From the NCBI GenBank assembly GCA_021779935.1, contig JAJXZT010000001.1, positions 124,001 to 188,000 of the forward strand: a stretch of 64,000 nt of DNA, written 5' to 3'. Shown here piece after piece: positions 35,422-43,003 of this stretch. Both the position numbers and the translations under genes were made by a program. How positions within the stretch are numbered: the first letter of the stretch is position 1; each line of letters opens with the position of its first letter. A model generated the notes under the pieces. The model had not been told where the DNA came from. It did no database searches and saw only the letters and a program-made list of their open reading frames with translations. This DNA is from Acidobacteriota bacterium (GTDB lineage: Bacteria; Acidobacteriota; Terriglobia; Terriglobales; Acidobacteriaceae).

Positions 35422-37038
35422 ATGTCGTTACGTAGGATGGTTACAACAACTCGCAAGGTGTTGATGGGCCTGCTACTCGGCGCTGTCGTCATGATTCCCA
35501 TGATGGCAAATGCGCAAGATCAGCCCACACCGAAGGCTGAATTCTTTGGCGGGTATTCCTGGTTTACTCCAGGTGCACAAGCCGGTGCATTTCCCACGTA
35601 CCCTGCTCTCCCTGACTCGAAGAAAGGCTGGGCGGGCTCTGCGACTTGGAATTTCAATCGGTGGGTGGGGGCCACGGCTGATTTCGGCGGGCACTACGGA
35701 CCTGATTACAATCTGCACACACTGCAGTTTGGTCCGCAATTCAGGTATCGGACTGATCAAGTGTCGCCGTTTTTCCACGTGCTGTTCGGCATGACCCACG
35801 CATCGCCTAAGGGGCTCCCGTCGTTTACATCCCCATCGTTCTCATTCGGTGGTGGTTTTGATTTGTCGGCCGGACGGTATCTCTCCGTCCGTATCTTCGA
35901 AGCTGACTATCAGATGGTCCGCTACAAGAATATGACGTACCCTGGCCCAGCTGGCCGCTGGGACGGTATACGTGTTCAAGGTGGATTGGTCTTCAATCTC
36001 GTACCTAAGGAAAACAAGGTACCACCATCGGCCTCTTGTTCTCTCGACCCGACAGAGATCATGGCGGGAGACCCCGTGAAGGCTTCTGTCTCGACCACTA
36101 ACTTTAACCCCAAGCGCACTCTTTCCTATGAGTGGACCACGTCTGGCGGAAAGGTAGAAGGCTCCGGTACTGCTATCACCGTGGATACGGCCGGCTTGGC
36201 TCCCGGAAGCTACACGGTCGGAGTCCGAGTCAACGACAACGGCAAAGGCAAGCACCAGATGTCAGCAGGTTGCGACTCCAAATTCACTGTGAAGGAGCCG
36301 CCGAAGCATCCTCCACTGATGTCCTGTTCCGCCATGCCTACCACCGTTCGTGCCGGCGATCCGGTCACTGTTTCGGCCCAGGCAAGCAGCCCTGATAACC
36401 GTCCGTTGAGCTACTCCTGGACGACCAGCGCAGGCCGCATCAGCGGCAGCGGCGCCACCGTTACTCTTGACACTGCTGGCCTTTCCGCTGGCCCTGTCAC
36501 CGTTAACGGCACCGTCACCGACGACCGTGGTCTCTCCGCTTCTTGCTCCACCGGCGCGACTGTCGAAGTTCCGCCGCCGCCGCCGGAAGCCAGCAAGATC
36601 AACACCATCGCCTTCCCCGACAAGCGCCGTCCGGCTCGTGTCGACAACACTGCCAAGGCAATCCTCGACGAAGTTGCGCTGCGCTTGCAGCGTGATGCCG
36701 ATTCGACTGCCGTGGTTGTGGGCTACGCAAGTGCTGACGAAGTGAAGCCGAAGTACAAGCGCATGAAGGCAAAGATGACAGCCGAGGAGCTTGCCGCTCA
36801 ACGTGCCGTCAATACCAAGGAATACTTGACGAAGGAAAAGGGCATTGATCCCAGCCGCATCAAGGTCGCAACCGGAACCGGTGACGAGGCCAAGGCGGAT
36901 ATCTGGATCGTGCCGCAAGGTGCAACTTTCAACGAGCCCGGGACGACCACGGTTGATGAGTCCGTGGTAAAACCGACCTCGGAGAAGCGCGTTGTTTACC
37001 ACAAGCGCGTCGTCAAGAAGGCACCTGCAAAGAAGTAG
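35422..37038 (+). CDS. OmpA-family outer-membrane protein with barrel, Ig-like and OmpA-C domains
   Basis: 538 residues from the ATG at 35422 with GGAGG eight bases upstream. A signal peptide ends at MMANAQD. An N-terminal barrel of about 175 residues starts with AEFFGGYSWF and ends with GLVFNLVP. Two Ig/PKD-like repeats follow (CSLDPTEIMAGDPVKAS...VDTAGLAPGSYTV and CSAMPTTVRAGDPVTVS...LDTAGLSAGPVTV). The C-terminal domain (INTIAFPDKRRPARVD ... YLTKEKGIDPSRI) is an OmpA-like peptidoglycan-binding domain in a diverged form. A strong promoter and two terminators suggest high expression. Its GGT/GCT-rich codons also fit that. Confidence 0.85.
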   Translation: MSLRRMVTTTRKVLMGLLLGAVVMIPMMANAQDQPTPKAEFFGGYSWFTPGAQAGAFPTYPALPDSKKGWAGSATWNFNRWVGATADFGGHYGPDYNLHTLQFGPQFRYRTDQVSPFFHVLFGMTHASPKGLPSFTSPSFSFGGGFDLSAGRYLSVRIFEADYQMVRYKNMTYPGPAGRWDGIRVQGGLVFNLVPKENKVPPSASCSLDPTEIMAGDPVKASVSTTNFNPKRTLSYEWTTSGGKVEGSGTAITVDTAGLAPGSYTVGVRVNDNGKGKHQMSAGCDSKFTVKEPPKHPPLMSCSAMPTTVRAGDPVTVSAQASSPDNRPLSYSWTTSAGRISGSGATVTLDTAGLSAGPVTVNGTVTDDRGLSASCSTGATVEVPPPPPEASKINTIAFPDKRRPARVDNTAKAILDEVALRLQRDADSTAVVVGYASADEVKPKYKRMKAKMTAEELAAQRAVNTKEYLTKEKGIDPSRIKVATGTGDEAKADIWIVPQGATFNEPGTTTVDESVVKPTSEKRVVYHKRVVKKAPAKK

Positions 37039-37058
37039 TCAGCGCACGTCTTTACCCT

Positions 37059-37081
37059 GGCCGGCGATATTTTCGCCGGCC
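37059..37081 (+). terminator. Terminator of the OmpA-like gene
   Basis: GGCCGGCGA / TCGCCGGCC arms, then CTTTTC, 20 bases after the stop. Confidence 0.85.
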
Positions 37082-37113
37082 TTTTCTATCTCTGCGCGTG
37101 TCCATGAGCAAAA

Positions 37114-37141
37114 AAACACGCCCCGAACGCAGGGCGTGTTT
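37114..37141. terminator. Bidirectional terminator, mainly for fabH
   Basis: AAACACGCCC / GGGCGTGTTT arms with an eight-base loop, A-rich on the left and T-rich on the right, so it can act in both directions. It lies 40 bases after the fabH stop on the minus strand. Confidence 0.8.
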
Positions 37142-37181
37142 CGTTTCCATCGATTGCAGTGCAACTACCTGCGCTGTTTCC

Positions 37182-38183
37182 TCAGAAAGCCCACTTCAGG
37201 ATCGACGCACCGCTCGTAAACCCGGCGCCTACCGACGCAATCAGTAGCGTGTCGCCCTTTTTCAGCTTCCCTTCTTCCAGCGCCGTCATCATCGCCAGCG
37301 GAATTGTCCCCGCGGTTGTATTGCCGTAGCGATCGATATTCACGATCACTTTTTCGTGCGGCATCTTCAACCGGTCCGCCGTGGCCATAATGATCCGCTT
37401 GTTCGCCTGGTGCGCGATAAAGCAGTCCACGTCTTGCCCCGTAAGGCCGTTCTTGTGCAGGACGCGCTCAGTCATTTCCGCCATTTTTTTCACTGCGTAC
37501 TTAAAGACCTGCTGTCCGTCCTGATGCACCACGTGCATGTTCTGTTCAACCGTCTCTTTCGATGCCGGGTTCAGGCTTCCGCCTCCCGGCATGCACAGGT
37601 ATTCACCGCCAAAACCTTCCACTTGATGCACGAAGTCAATGAGCCCGACGTCCTCGCCTTCGGCCGCCGGTTCCAACAGCACTGCTCCAGCGCCATCGCC
37701 AAAAATGATGCATGTTGACCTGTCGGAGTAGTCGATCATCGAAGAGTTCACATCCGCGCCGATTACCAGGACCTTTTTGTGCGCGCCGCTCTCCACCAGC
37801 TTCGCTCCCGTCGTCAGCGCAAATACAAATCCTGAGCATCCGGCCGATACATCGAATCCCCATACATTCTTCAATCCCAGTTTGTGCTGCACCAGGCAGG
37901 CCGTCGAGGGATACATCATGTCCGGAGTCACCGTCCCGAGCACGATCGCCTCCACCTCGTTCAGGTCCACTCCGTGGCGCTCCACAAGGTTCCTGACCGC
38001 GCCCACCGCAAGATCGCTCGCGGCCATCCCCTTCTCTACCAGGTGCCGCTCGCGAATCCCAGTGCGTTCCAGAATCCACTCATTGGTCGTGTCGACCATC
38101 TTCTCAAGGTCGAAATTTGAAAGGATTTTCGGTGGGACGTAGGTACCCAGTGCGCTGATCTTCGCGCGTATGCCAGTTTTCAA
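37182..38183 (-). CDS. fabH: Beta-ketoacyl-ACP synthase III
   Basis: 333 residues from a TTG at 38183 with GGAGA eight bases upstream. The catalytic triad is explicit: Cys116 (DVSAGCSGF), His258 (FIAHQANKR) and Asn288 (RYGNTTAG). GDGAGAVLLEP is also diagnostic. The enzyme condenses acetyl-CoA (or a branched acyl-CoA) with malonyl-ACP to begin fatty acid synthesis. No other fab genes are adjacent, as is common for stand-alone copies. Substrate preference cannot be read from sequence. Confidence 0.95.
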   Translation of the reverse strand: MKTGIRAKISALGTYVPPKILSNFDLEKMVDTTNEWILERTGIRERHLVEKGMAASDLAVGAVRNLVERHGVDLNEVEAIVLGTVTPDMMYPSTACLVQHKLGLKNVWGFDVSAGCSGFVFALTTGAKLVESGAHKKVLVIGADVNSSMIDYSDRSTCIIFGDGAGAVLLEPAAEGEDVGLIDFVHQVEGFGGEYLCMPGGGSLNPASKETVEQNMHVVHQDGQQVFKYAVKKMAEMTERVLHKNGLTGQDVDCFIAHQANKRIIMATADRLKMPHEKVIVNIDRYGNTTAGTIPLAMMTALEEGKLKKGDTLLIASVGAGFTSGASILKWAF

Positions 38184-38405
38184 CGTTAGTTCTCCGTCTA
38201 AAAATCTAATTGTCCCTTATGGCGCGCGCGATGGCAATCTGCCATTTCACTTTCGCCCGTAACGCGGGACGTCCTCACGACCTCAAATCCCTTGTCTGTT
38301 GCGAAATTCCGTGGATCGTCAGCTATTCCGGGCGCGTCTATTTAAAACGGTGAAACTCGCAACGTCGTCCAAAAAATATTCATTTCCTGGTACCGGAGGT
38401 AATCC

Positions 38406-38882
38406 ATGAAGTCACGTCTCAACTATATCGTCGCCGCGCCCAATGGCTACTCCGCGATGGTTGCCCTTGAACGGTACGTTCAAAATTGCGGCCTTGAACA
38501 TTCTCTGCTTGATCTCGTCAAGTTGCGAGCTTCCCAGGTCAACGGCTGCGCTTTCTGTATTGACATGCACTGGAAAGATGCCCGCGATGCCGGTGAATCC
38601 GAAGAGCGTCTTTATATGCTCAACGCCTGGCCCGAGTCCCCGCTCTACTCTGACCGCGAGCGGGCTGCTCTTGCGCTGACCGAAGCCGTCACACTCGTCA
38701 GCCAGACTCACGTCCCGGACGAAGTCTTTGCCCAGGCACGTTCTCACTTTTCGGAATCGGAGGTTGTAAACCTCACTCTGGCCATCGCCACCATCAACTC
38801 GTGGAACCGCCTCGCCATTACTTTCCGCGCCGAACCGGGAAAGTACCAACCCGTCAGGCGTAACGCTGTCGCAACCACATGA
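38406..38882 (+). CDS. AhpD-like/carboxymuconolactone decarboxylase-family protein
   Basis: 158 residues with the AhpD fold: LDLVKLRASQVNGCAFCIDMHWKDA holds the redox-active CxxC (CAFC) followed by the conserved His, and the C-terminal half has a second helix pair with NLTLAIATINSWNRLA. Members act in peroxidase systems or as small thiol reductants. It has an upstream GGAGG ribosome site and is divergent to fabH. Its substrate is unknown. The annotation carboxymuconolactone decarboxylase reflects the family name, not a demonstrated activity. Confidence 0.88.
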   Translation: MKSRLNYIVAAPNGYSAMVALERYVQNCGLEHSLLDLVKLRASQVNGCAFCIDMHWKDARDAGESEERLYMLNAWPESPLYSDRERAALALTEAVTLVSQTHVPDEVFAQARSHFSESEVVNLTLAIATINSWNRLAITFRAEPGKYQPVRRNAVATT

Positions 38883-38926
38883 TTCCCAGCGTTAAGGCGT
38901 CGGCTGATTCTTCAGTTTTGTCCACA

Positions 38927-39037
38927 AAAAAGCCGGACACCGGCGACCCACTGCGCACGAAACTACCCGTTACCGTTGCTTCCTTCCGGACCTGGCGGGA
39001 TTGGCGGGGTTACGTCGCGTAGGACCGATGTCCGACC
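38927..39037 (-). ncRNA. ffs: Signal recognition particle RNA (small bacterial 4.5S type)
   Basis: On the minus strand the SRP core is read as CCAGGTCCGGAAGGAAGC, followed by AACGGTAACGGG. The long terminal stem pairs GGACATCGG near the 5' end with CCGGTGTCC near the 3' end. It finishes in a run of six T (38926-38931), a Rho-independent end. A TAGAAT -10 box sits at 39044-39049 just upstream, consistent with a start near 39037. It binds Ffh to target nascent membrane proteins; ftsY, its receptor, is at 54989. Confidence 0.93.
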
Positions 39038-39128
39038 CGCTTGATTCTACCAAACTTTTGCCGTTCGCACCGCCCCGTATCCATGAACTTTCTGCCGGGA
39101 ATTTCGTCTTCCGCTCTACAATGACCTC

Positions 39129-41354
39129 GTGGCGGCCTCTGCGACAACTCAACCCCGGCCCCTGGCTCCTCCCGAGATCGAGGACTTTTTCCAGGGATGC
39201 CTTTTTCTGCTCATCGTCACTGGATTTGTCACTCTCACTGCCACCGGCAAGCTCGATTTCCTGAGCATTGTCTTTGTCTCTCTTGCGCTTCTCTTGCGCG
39301 GCTACACCCTTATCCGCCGCCGCCATCTCAACATTCCTGAGCGCTGGACTTCCTATCTCGGCGTCGCCTACGTCGTCGTCTACCTCGTCGATTTCTTCCT
39401 TATATCGCAGAACTTCGTTGCCGCCACTGTCCACCTCGTCCTCTTTGGAATGGTGGTCAAGATCTTCTCCGTGCAGCGCGATCGCGATCACATTTATCTT
39501 TCCGTGCTCGCATTCCTCGAAGTTCTCTCTGCCGCCATACTCACCGTCGACAGTGTCTTTCTTGCGGCCTTCTGCACCTTCGCCCTCATCGCCGTGCTCA
39601 CCTTCATCTCCATGGAGATGCGCCGTTCCGCCATTTCCGCCACCAACGCCGGCCACCTCCGCATTCCCGGCCTGCGGACACGCGCCCGTGCCGTTTCTCC
39701 ATTCCAGCGCCTTGCGTTGTCTCTCGCCCGCACGGGACTGGTGCTCGTCGCCGGCATGCTGCTCGCCGGATCAGTCATCTTCTTCGCTCTCCCGCGCCTC
39801 TCCTACGGATACCTCAGCAAGCTTGCACAGCAAAACACGCTCGTCAGCGGATTCAGTGACAATGTGAATCTTGGCGAGATTGGACGAATTCAGCAGTCCA
39901 GCCAGATCATGATGCACATCCGCGTCGAGGGCGATCAGACTGGCGGATACGATCTCCTGCTGCGCGGTGGCGTGCTCACCCACTTCGACGGCCATCGCTG
40001 GACCAATCCTCCCCACGATATTGAGTCTCTCGTGCCGTCCTACGGTGGACGCTTCGCCATCGCCGGTCGTTCCTCCGACCTTCCCGTGGACATGGTGCGT
40101 TTTGCCCGCAGCCCCATTCACACCATCATTCGCTACCGTGTCACCATGGAGCCCATTGGGACGAACATCATCTTCCTCGTTCCCACCGCTCGTTTTCTCT
40201 CTGGACGCTTCCGCGAACTCGCCGCCGACATCGACGATGTCGTCCAGAACGTCGACCGAGATCGCTCCACGTCAACCTACAACGGCATCTCGGACATCGC
40301 GCGTCCCACTCCTGCCGAACTCAACGCGGCTACAGGCGCCGTTCCCGAAGACCTGCGCGAGCGCTATCTTCAGGTGCCTTCGCTCGATCCGCGTATCGCC
40401 CAACTCGCCCGTCAGGTCACGCGCACCGAACGCACCCCGTATGCCAAGGCCGCCGCCATCGATCGCTATCTCACCACTCAATACGGCTATACGCTCGAAC
40501 TCCCCAGCGAAGACCATAAGGACCCGCTTGCCTACTTCCTCTTCGTGCGCCGCCGGGGACACTGCGAATACTTCGCGTCTTCCATGGCCATCATGCTGCG
40601 CGAGATCGGCATTCCCAGCCGCATCGTCACCGGCTTCCGTGGCGGCGAGTACAACAACCTCACCGGCAGTTACATTGTCCGCGCTCGCGATGCGCACTCC
40701 TGGGTAGAGGCGTTCATTCCCGGCGCAGGCTGGGTCACGTTCGATCCCACTCCCGCTGGCGGTCCCTCTGTCGTTACCTTCTGGACGCGCCTTCAGCTCT
40801 ATACCGATGCCATGCGGGAGTTCTGGCGCGAGTGGATCATCAACTACGACTTCGGCCACCAGCAGACGTTGACCAATACAACCGTGGCTCGCTCGCGTCA
40901 CAGTGTTGATCGCTTCCGTCACTGGGCGCGCGAACGTTATCTATACCTGCTCAACCTCGCGCGACGCACCAACCAGGAGGTCAGCAATCAGCCGCGTCTC
41001 TACTCCGAGCGAGCAGTCGTGCTGGTTGCGGCGATCATCCTGCTGTTCAGCCTGCCGCGCATCATCCGCACATTGCGGCGCAACGCGCTGGCGCGCAACC
41101 CGGCCAGCGCTCCTCAGGCGGCGGCAACCTTGTGGTATCGGCGCATGACCAGGCTTGCGTCGCGGCGAGGATGGCATCGCGAGCCGTCGCAAACTCCGAC
41201 AGAGTTCACCGCGAGCATCACCGATGACGAACTTCGCCAACTCATCCAGGAGTTTACTGACCGCTACGAGCGCGCACGCTTCGGCAACTCCGCTGACGAT
41301 GCTTCGTCACTGCCGGAGATCTATCACTCCATCGAGACATTCGGCAGGAAGTAG
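39129..41354 (+). CDS. TgpA-like membrane transglutaminase
   Basis: 741 residues from a GTG at 39129; an out-of-frame ATG lies eight bases upstream. Five or six hydrophobic spans fill the first 200 residues (DUF3488-like). A transglutaminase core follows with Cys479 (RRRGHCEYFAS), His523 (RDAHSWVEAF) and Asp539 (TFDPTPAG). A last helix near residue 620 is followed by a C-terminal helical DUF4129-like tail. TgpA proteins are inner-membrane enzymes with a periplasmic transglutaminase domain, needed for viability in Pseudomonas; the substrate is unknown. It usually follows a MoxR/DUF58 pair, which is absent here. Confidence 0.9.
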   Translation: MAASATTQPRPLAPPEIEDFFQGCLFLLIVTGFVTLTATGKLDFLSIVFVSLALLLRGYTLIRRRHLNIPERWTSYLGVAYVVVYLVDFFLISQNFVAATVHLVLFGMVVKIFSVQRDRDHIYLSVLAFLEVLSAAILTVDSVFLAAFCTFALIAVLTFISMEMRRSAISATNAGHLRIPGLRTRARAVSPFQRLALSLARTGLVLVAGMLLAGSVIFFALPRLSYGYLSKLAQQNTLVSGFSDNVNLGEIGRIQQSSQIMMHIRVEGDQTGGYDLLLRGGVLTHFDGHRWTNPPHDIESLVPSYGGRFAIAGRSSDLPVDMVRFARSPIHTIIRYRVTMEPIGTNIIFLVPTARFLSGRFRELAADIDDVVQNVDRDRSTSTYNGISDIARPTPAELNAATGAVPEDLRERYLQVPSLDPRIAQLARQVTRTERTPYAKAAAIDRYLTTQYGYTLELPSEDHKDPLAYFLFVRRRGHCEYFASSMAIMLREIGIPSRIVTGFRGGEYNNLTGSYIVRARDAHSWVEAFIPGAGWVTFDPTPAGGPSVVTFWTRLQLYTDAMREFWREWIINYDFGHQQTLTNTTVARSRHSVDRFRHWARERYLYLLNLARRTNQEVSNQPRLYSERAVVLVAAIILLFSLPRIIRTLRRNALARNPASAPQAAATLWYRRMTRLASRRGWHREPSQTPTEFTASITDDELRQLIQEFTDRYERARFGNSADDASSLPEIYHSIETFGRK

Positions 41355-41356
41355 TT

Positions 41357-42211
41357 CTAGAGCGTGCTTCCGCGCGTGAACCAGCGGCCGTCGATCCTCA
41401 TCGGAACGCCTTCGCCGTCCAACATCGACTCCGCGTTTCCGCCGCGCTTGGCGTGGATGTGGAGATGCGGTTCCGTCGTGTTGCCGGAGTTGCCCACGCA
41501 AGCGATCCGCTCGCCTGTCTTCATGGTCTGTCCAGATTGGACAACGATGCTGCCTTGCATCAGGTGTGCAAGGCCAACGTAAACGCCGGGAGAATCCGCG
41601 CAGCGGATGACGACGTGATTGCCTGCGGGATTCGCGCGATCCATCTCGCCGAGCGGCAGATCAGGATGACCATCGACAACAGCGGTGATGGTTCCATCGC
41701 ACGGAGCAACCACGGGACAACTGAAGATGCAGTAAGAACGAAGGTCTTTGGGATAGATGCCGCGAGCGCGGACGCCGAGGAAGTTCAGCTTTGAAATGTC
41801 GAGCGCGTAGCGCTGCGAGCGCGAGCGGCGATGATGGTTGAGGAGCTTGGAGTTTCCGCCCTGCGCGACGAAGAAGCTTCCTGACTCGAAGGGCGAACGC
41901 AGCGCGACAAACTGCTCACCGCGCGGCGCGCGGCGCGGGAACCAGTAGACGACAATGATGGCAAGAAGCGTAAGCGCCGCTGGAATCCAACCGAATTTAT
42001 AAAACGTCAGCGCGACGTAAGCGGCCGAGAAAACAAACGGCAAGTATCGACTCGTAACGTCCCAACGTGCGACGGCGATGAACCAGACAAAGATGAGCGT
42101 GGTAAAGAGAAACGCTCCGCTCGTCGCGGAGTCGCTCATCCAAACGCTCGACATCGCCGAGAGCGGCCAGAGAATGTAAATCGCGGCGCTGAAGTAAATG
42201 AGCCATTTCAT
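41357..42211 (-). CDS. M23-family peptidase with N-terminal membrane helices
   Basis: 284 residues, starting MKWLIYFSAAIYILWP. Two or three transmembrane segments lie in residues 1-90. The C-terminal LytM domain has a beta-rich block with LAHLMQGS and PHLHIH, which supply two zinc ligands. In the usual first motif (HxGxD) the His position is Arg (QRYALDI), but NHH a few residues before may serve. It would cleave peptidoglycan cross-bridges or act as an activator. It ends two bases after the convergent tgpA gene. Confidence 0.85.
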   Translation of the reverse strand: MKWLIYFSAAIYILWPLSAMSSVWMSDSATSGAFLFTTLIFVWFIAVARWDVTSRYLPFVFSAAYVALTFYKFGWIPAALTLLAIIVVYWFPRRAPRGEQFVALRSPFESGSFFVAQGGNSKLLNHHRRSRSQRYALDISKLNFLGVRARGIYPKDLRSYCIFSCPVVAPCDGTITAVVDGHPDLPLGEMDRANPAGNHVVIRCADSPGVYVGLAHLMQGSIVVQSGQTMKTGERIACVGNSGNTTEPHLHIHAKRGGNAESMLDGEGVPMRIDGRWFTRGSTL

Positions 42212-42245
42212 CGTTCAGAAATTCTAAACGACAGAGGTTGCGACA

Positions 42246-42316
42246 CCCCCACCCCCTATTTTTAAATTACTTGTTTTCAAATATTTACGAATATTCCCGC
42301 GTAAATATTTGAAAAC
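42246..42316 (-). repeat. AT-rich palindrome plus G-run, copy 2
   Basis: On the minus strand the order is palindrome, TTTAAAAATA, then G5-T-G5 (42246-42256). The palindrome is a perfect 16-bp inverted repeat, GTTTTCAAATATTTAC / GTAAATATTTGAAAAC, with a 12-base loop. It begins 34 bases upstream of the M23 start codon. It is the same type of element as that at 20183-20288. Confidence 0.75.
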
Positions 42317-42633
42317 AAAGGGGAAAAATTCCAAATATTACAAAAGAAAGCTGTTCGCTCTTGGCCCTTGGCCAACAACGACAAAGGCCCGCGCGGGGCG
42401 GGCTCGGATGTTTGGTCTCTACATCTAGTGTGACACAGCAGAGGGGGAAAAGGTGACATCGATTTGGAAACTATATTTCCTTGAGAATCAGATAGCTGGA
42501 GGAAATGTGTGATCTGCGTCCTCTTGACAGGTGATCGAGAAGTCGCGAGTCACGAGTCACGAACAGCAACGGATCACCACCGAGGAATTTTCGAATTGCC
42601 GGATTTTCGAATTTGAAAGGCCAAAAAGAGACG

Positions 42634-42662
42634 AACCACGAAGGACACAAAGGAACACGAAG
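42634..42662 (+). repeat. Degenerate 9-nt array (CACGAAGGA type), copy 2
   Basis: AACCACGAAGGACACAAAG, then GAACACGAAG: three units of about 9 bases, the reverse complement of the array at 19927-20001 and sharing AACCACGAAGG with it. Confidence 0.6.
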
Positions 42663-42698
42663 AAAGAAACAATTTCCATGAGTGAGCGGCGCGGTTCT

Positions 42699-42735
42699 CC
42701 CACGTTATCGCCCAACAGCGGGGCGCGAACGCGGG
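42699..42735 (-). repeat. 37-nt hairpin repeat, copy C
   Basis: The same 37-nt fold as copies A and B, read on the minus strand. In the inner stem the G-C pair at positions 13/25 becomes C-G, a compensatory change. The outer stem has one G-T in place of A-T. The flank GCCGGGTGCC matches copy A. Confidence 0.75.
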
Positions 42736-43003
42736 GCACCCGGCTAACGGATATGACGCACCCTCAAGTGATTGTTACGGGTGAGAAATGGGCCACCAGC
42801 TGGTGAATTGTGCGTTGCCCTGCCCCACGACTCTTGTTCATTTTCCTGAGCGAAGTTTTGTGCTACTCTGTGCGACCATCAACTTCTTATGTGCAGCAGC
42901 GACGGATGCTACTGCGGCCACCCGCCACGCGCAGATACGAGTGGCTCGTAGTATGACGGTGATCTCGTGCGGGAATTGATTCAATTGCTTGGAGAGCTTC
43001 CGG

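Larger units (their letters stand above)
42212..43003. other. Gene-free, repeat-dense interval (792 bases)
   Basis: In order: the C-run and AT palindrome, a GCCCGC-CCCG-CGCGGGCC hairpin with a TTTG end read on the minus strand (near 42388-42410), a short tandem GCGAGTCACGAGTCACGA (42543-42560), two ATTTTCGAATT units (42586-42612), the CACGAAGG array, and hairpin repeat copy C. No reading frame has protein character. The shift in strand composition described under findings begins just left of this interval. Confidence 0.55.

Noticed and set aside
13540-42735. CRISPR array
   Set aside because: The hairpin copies are dispersed by kilobases, not spaced regularly; no cas genes.
42212-43003. Replication origin
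   Set aside because: The composition switch is suggestive, but no DnaA boxes or dnaA/dnaN/gid/par genes are present, so not called.
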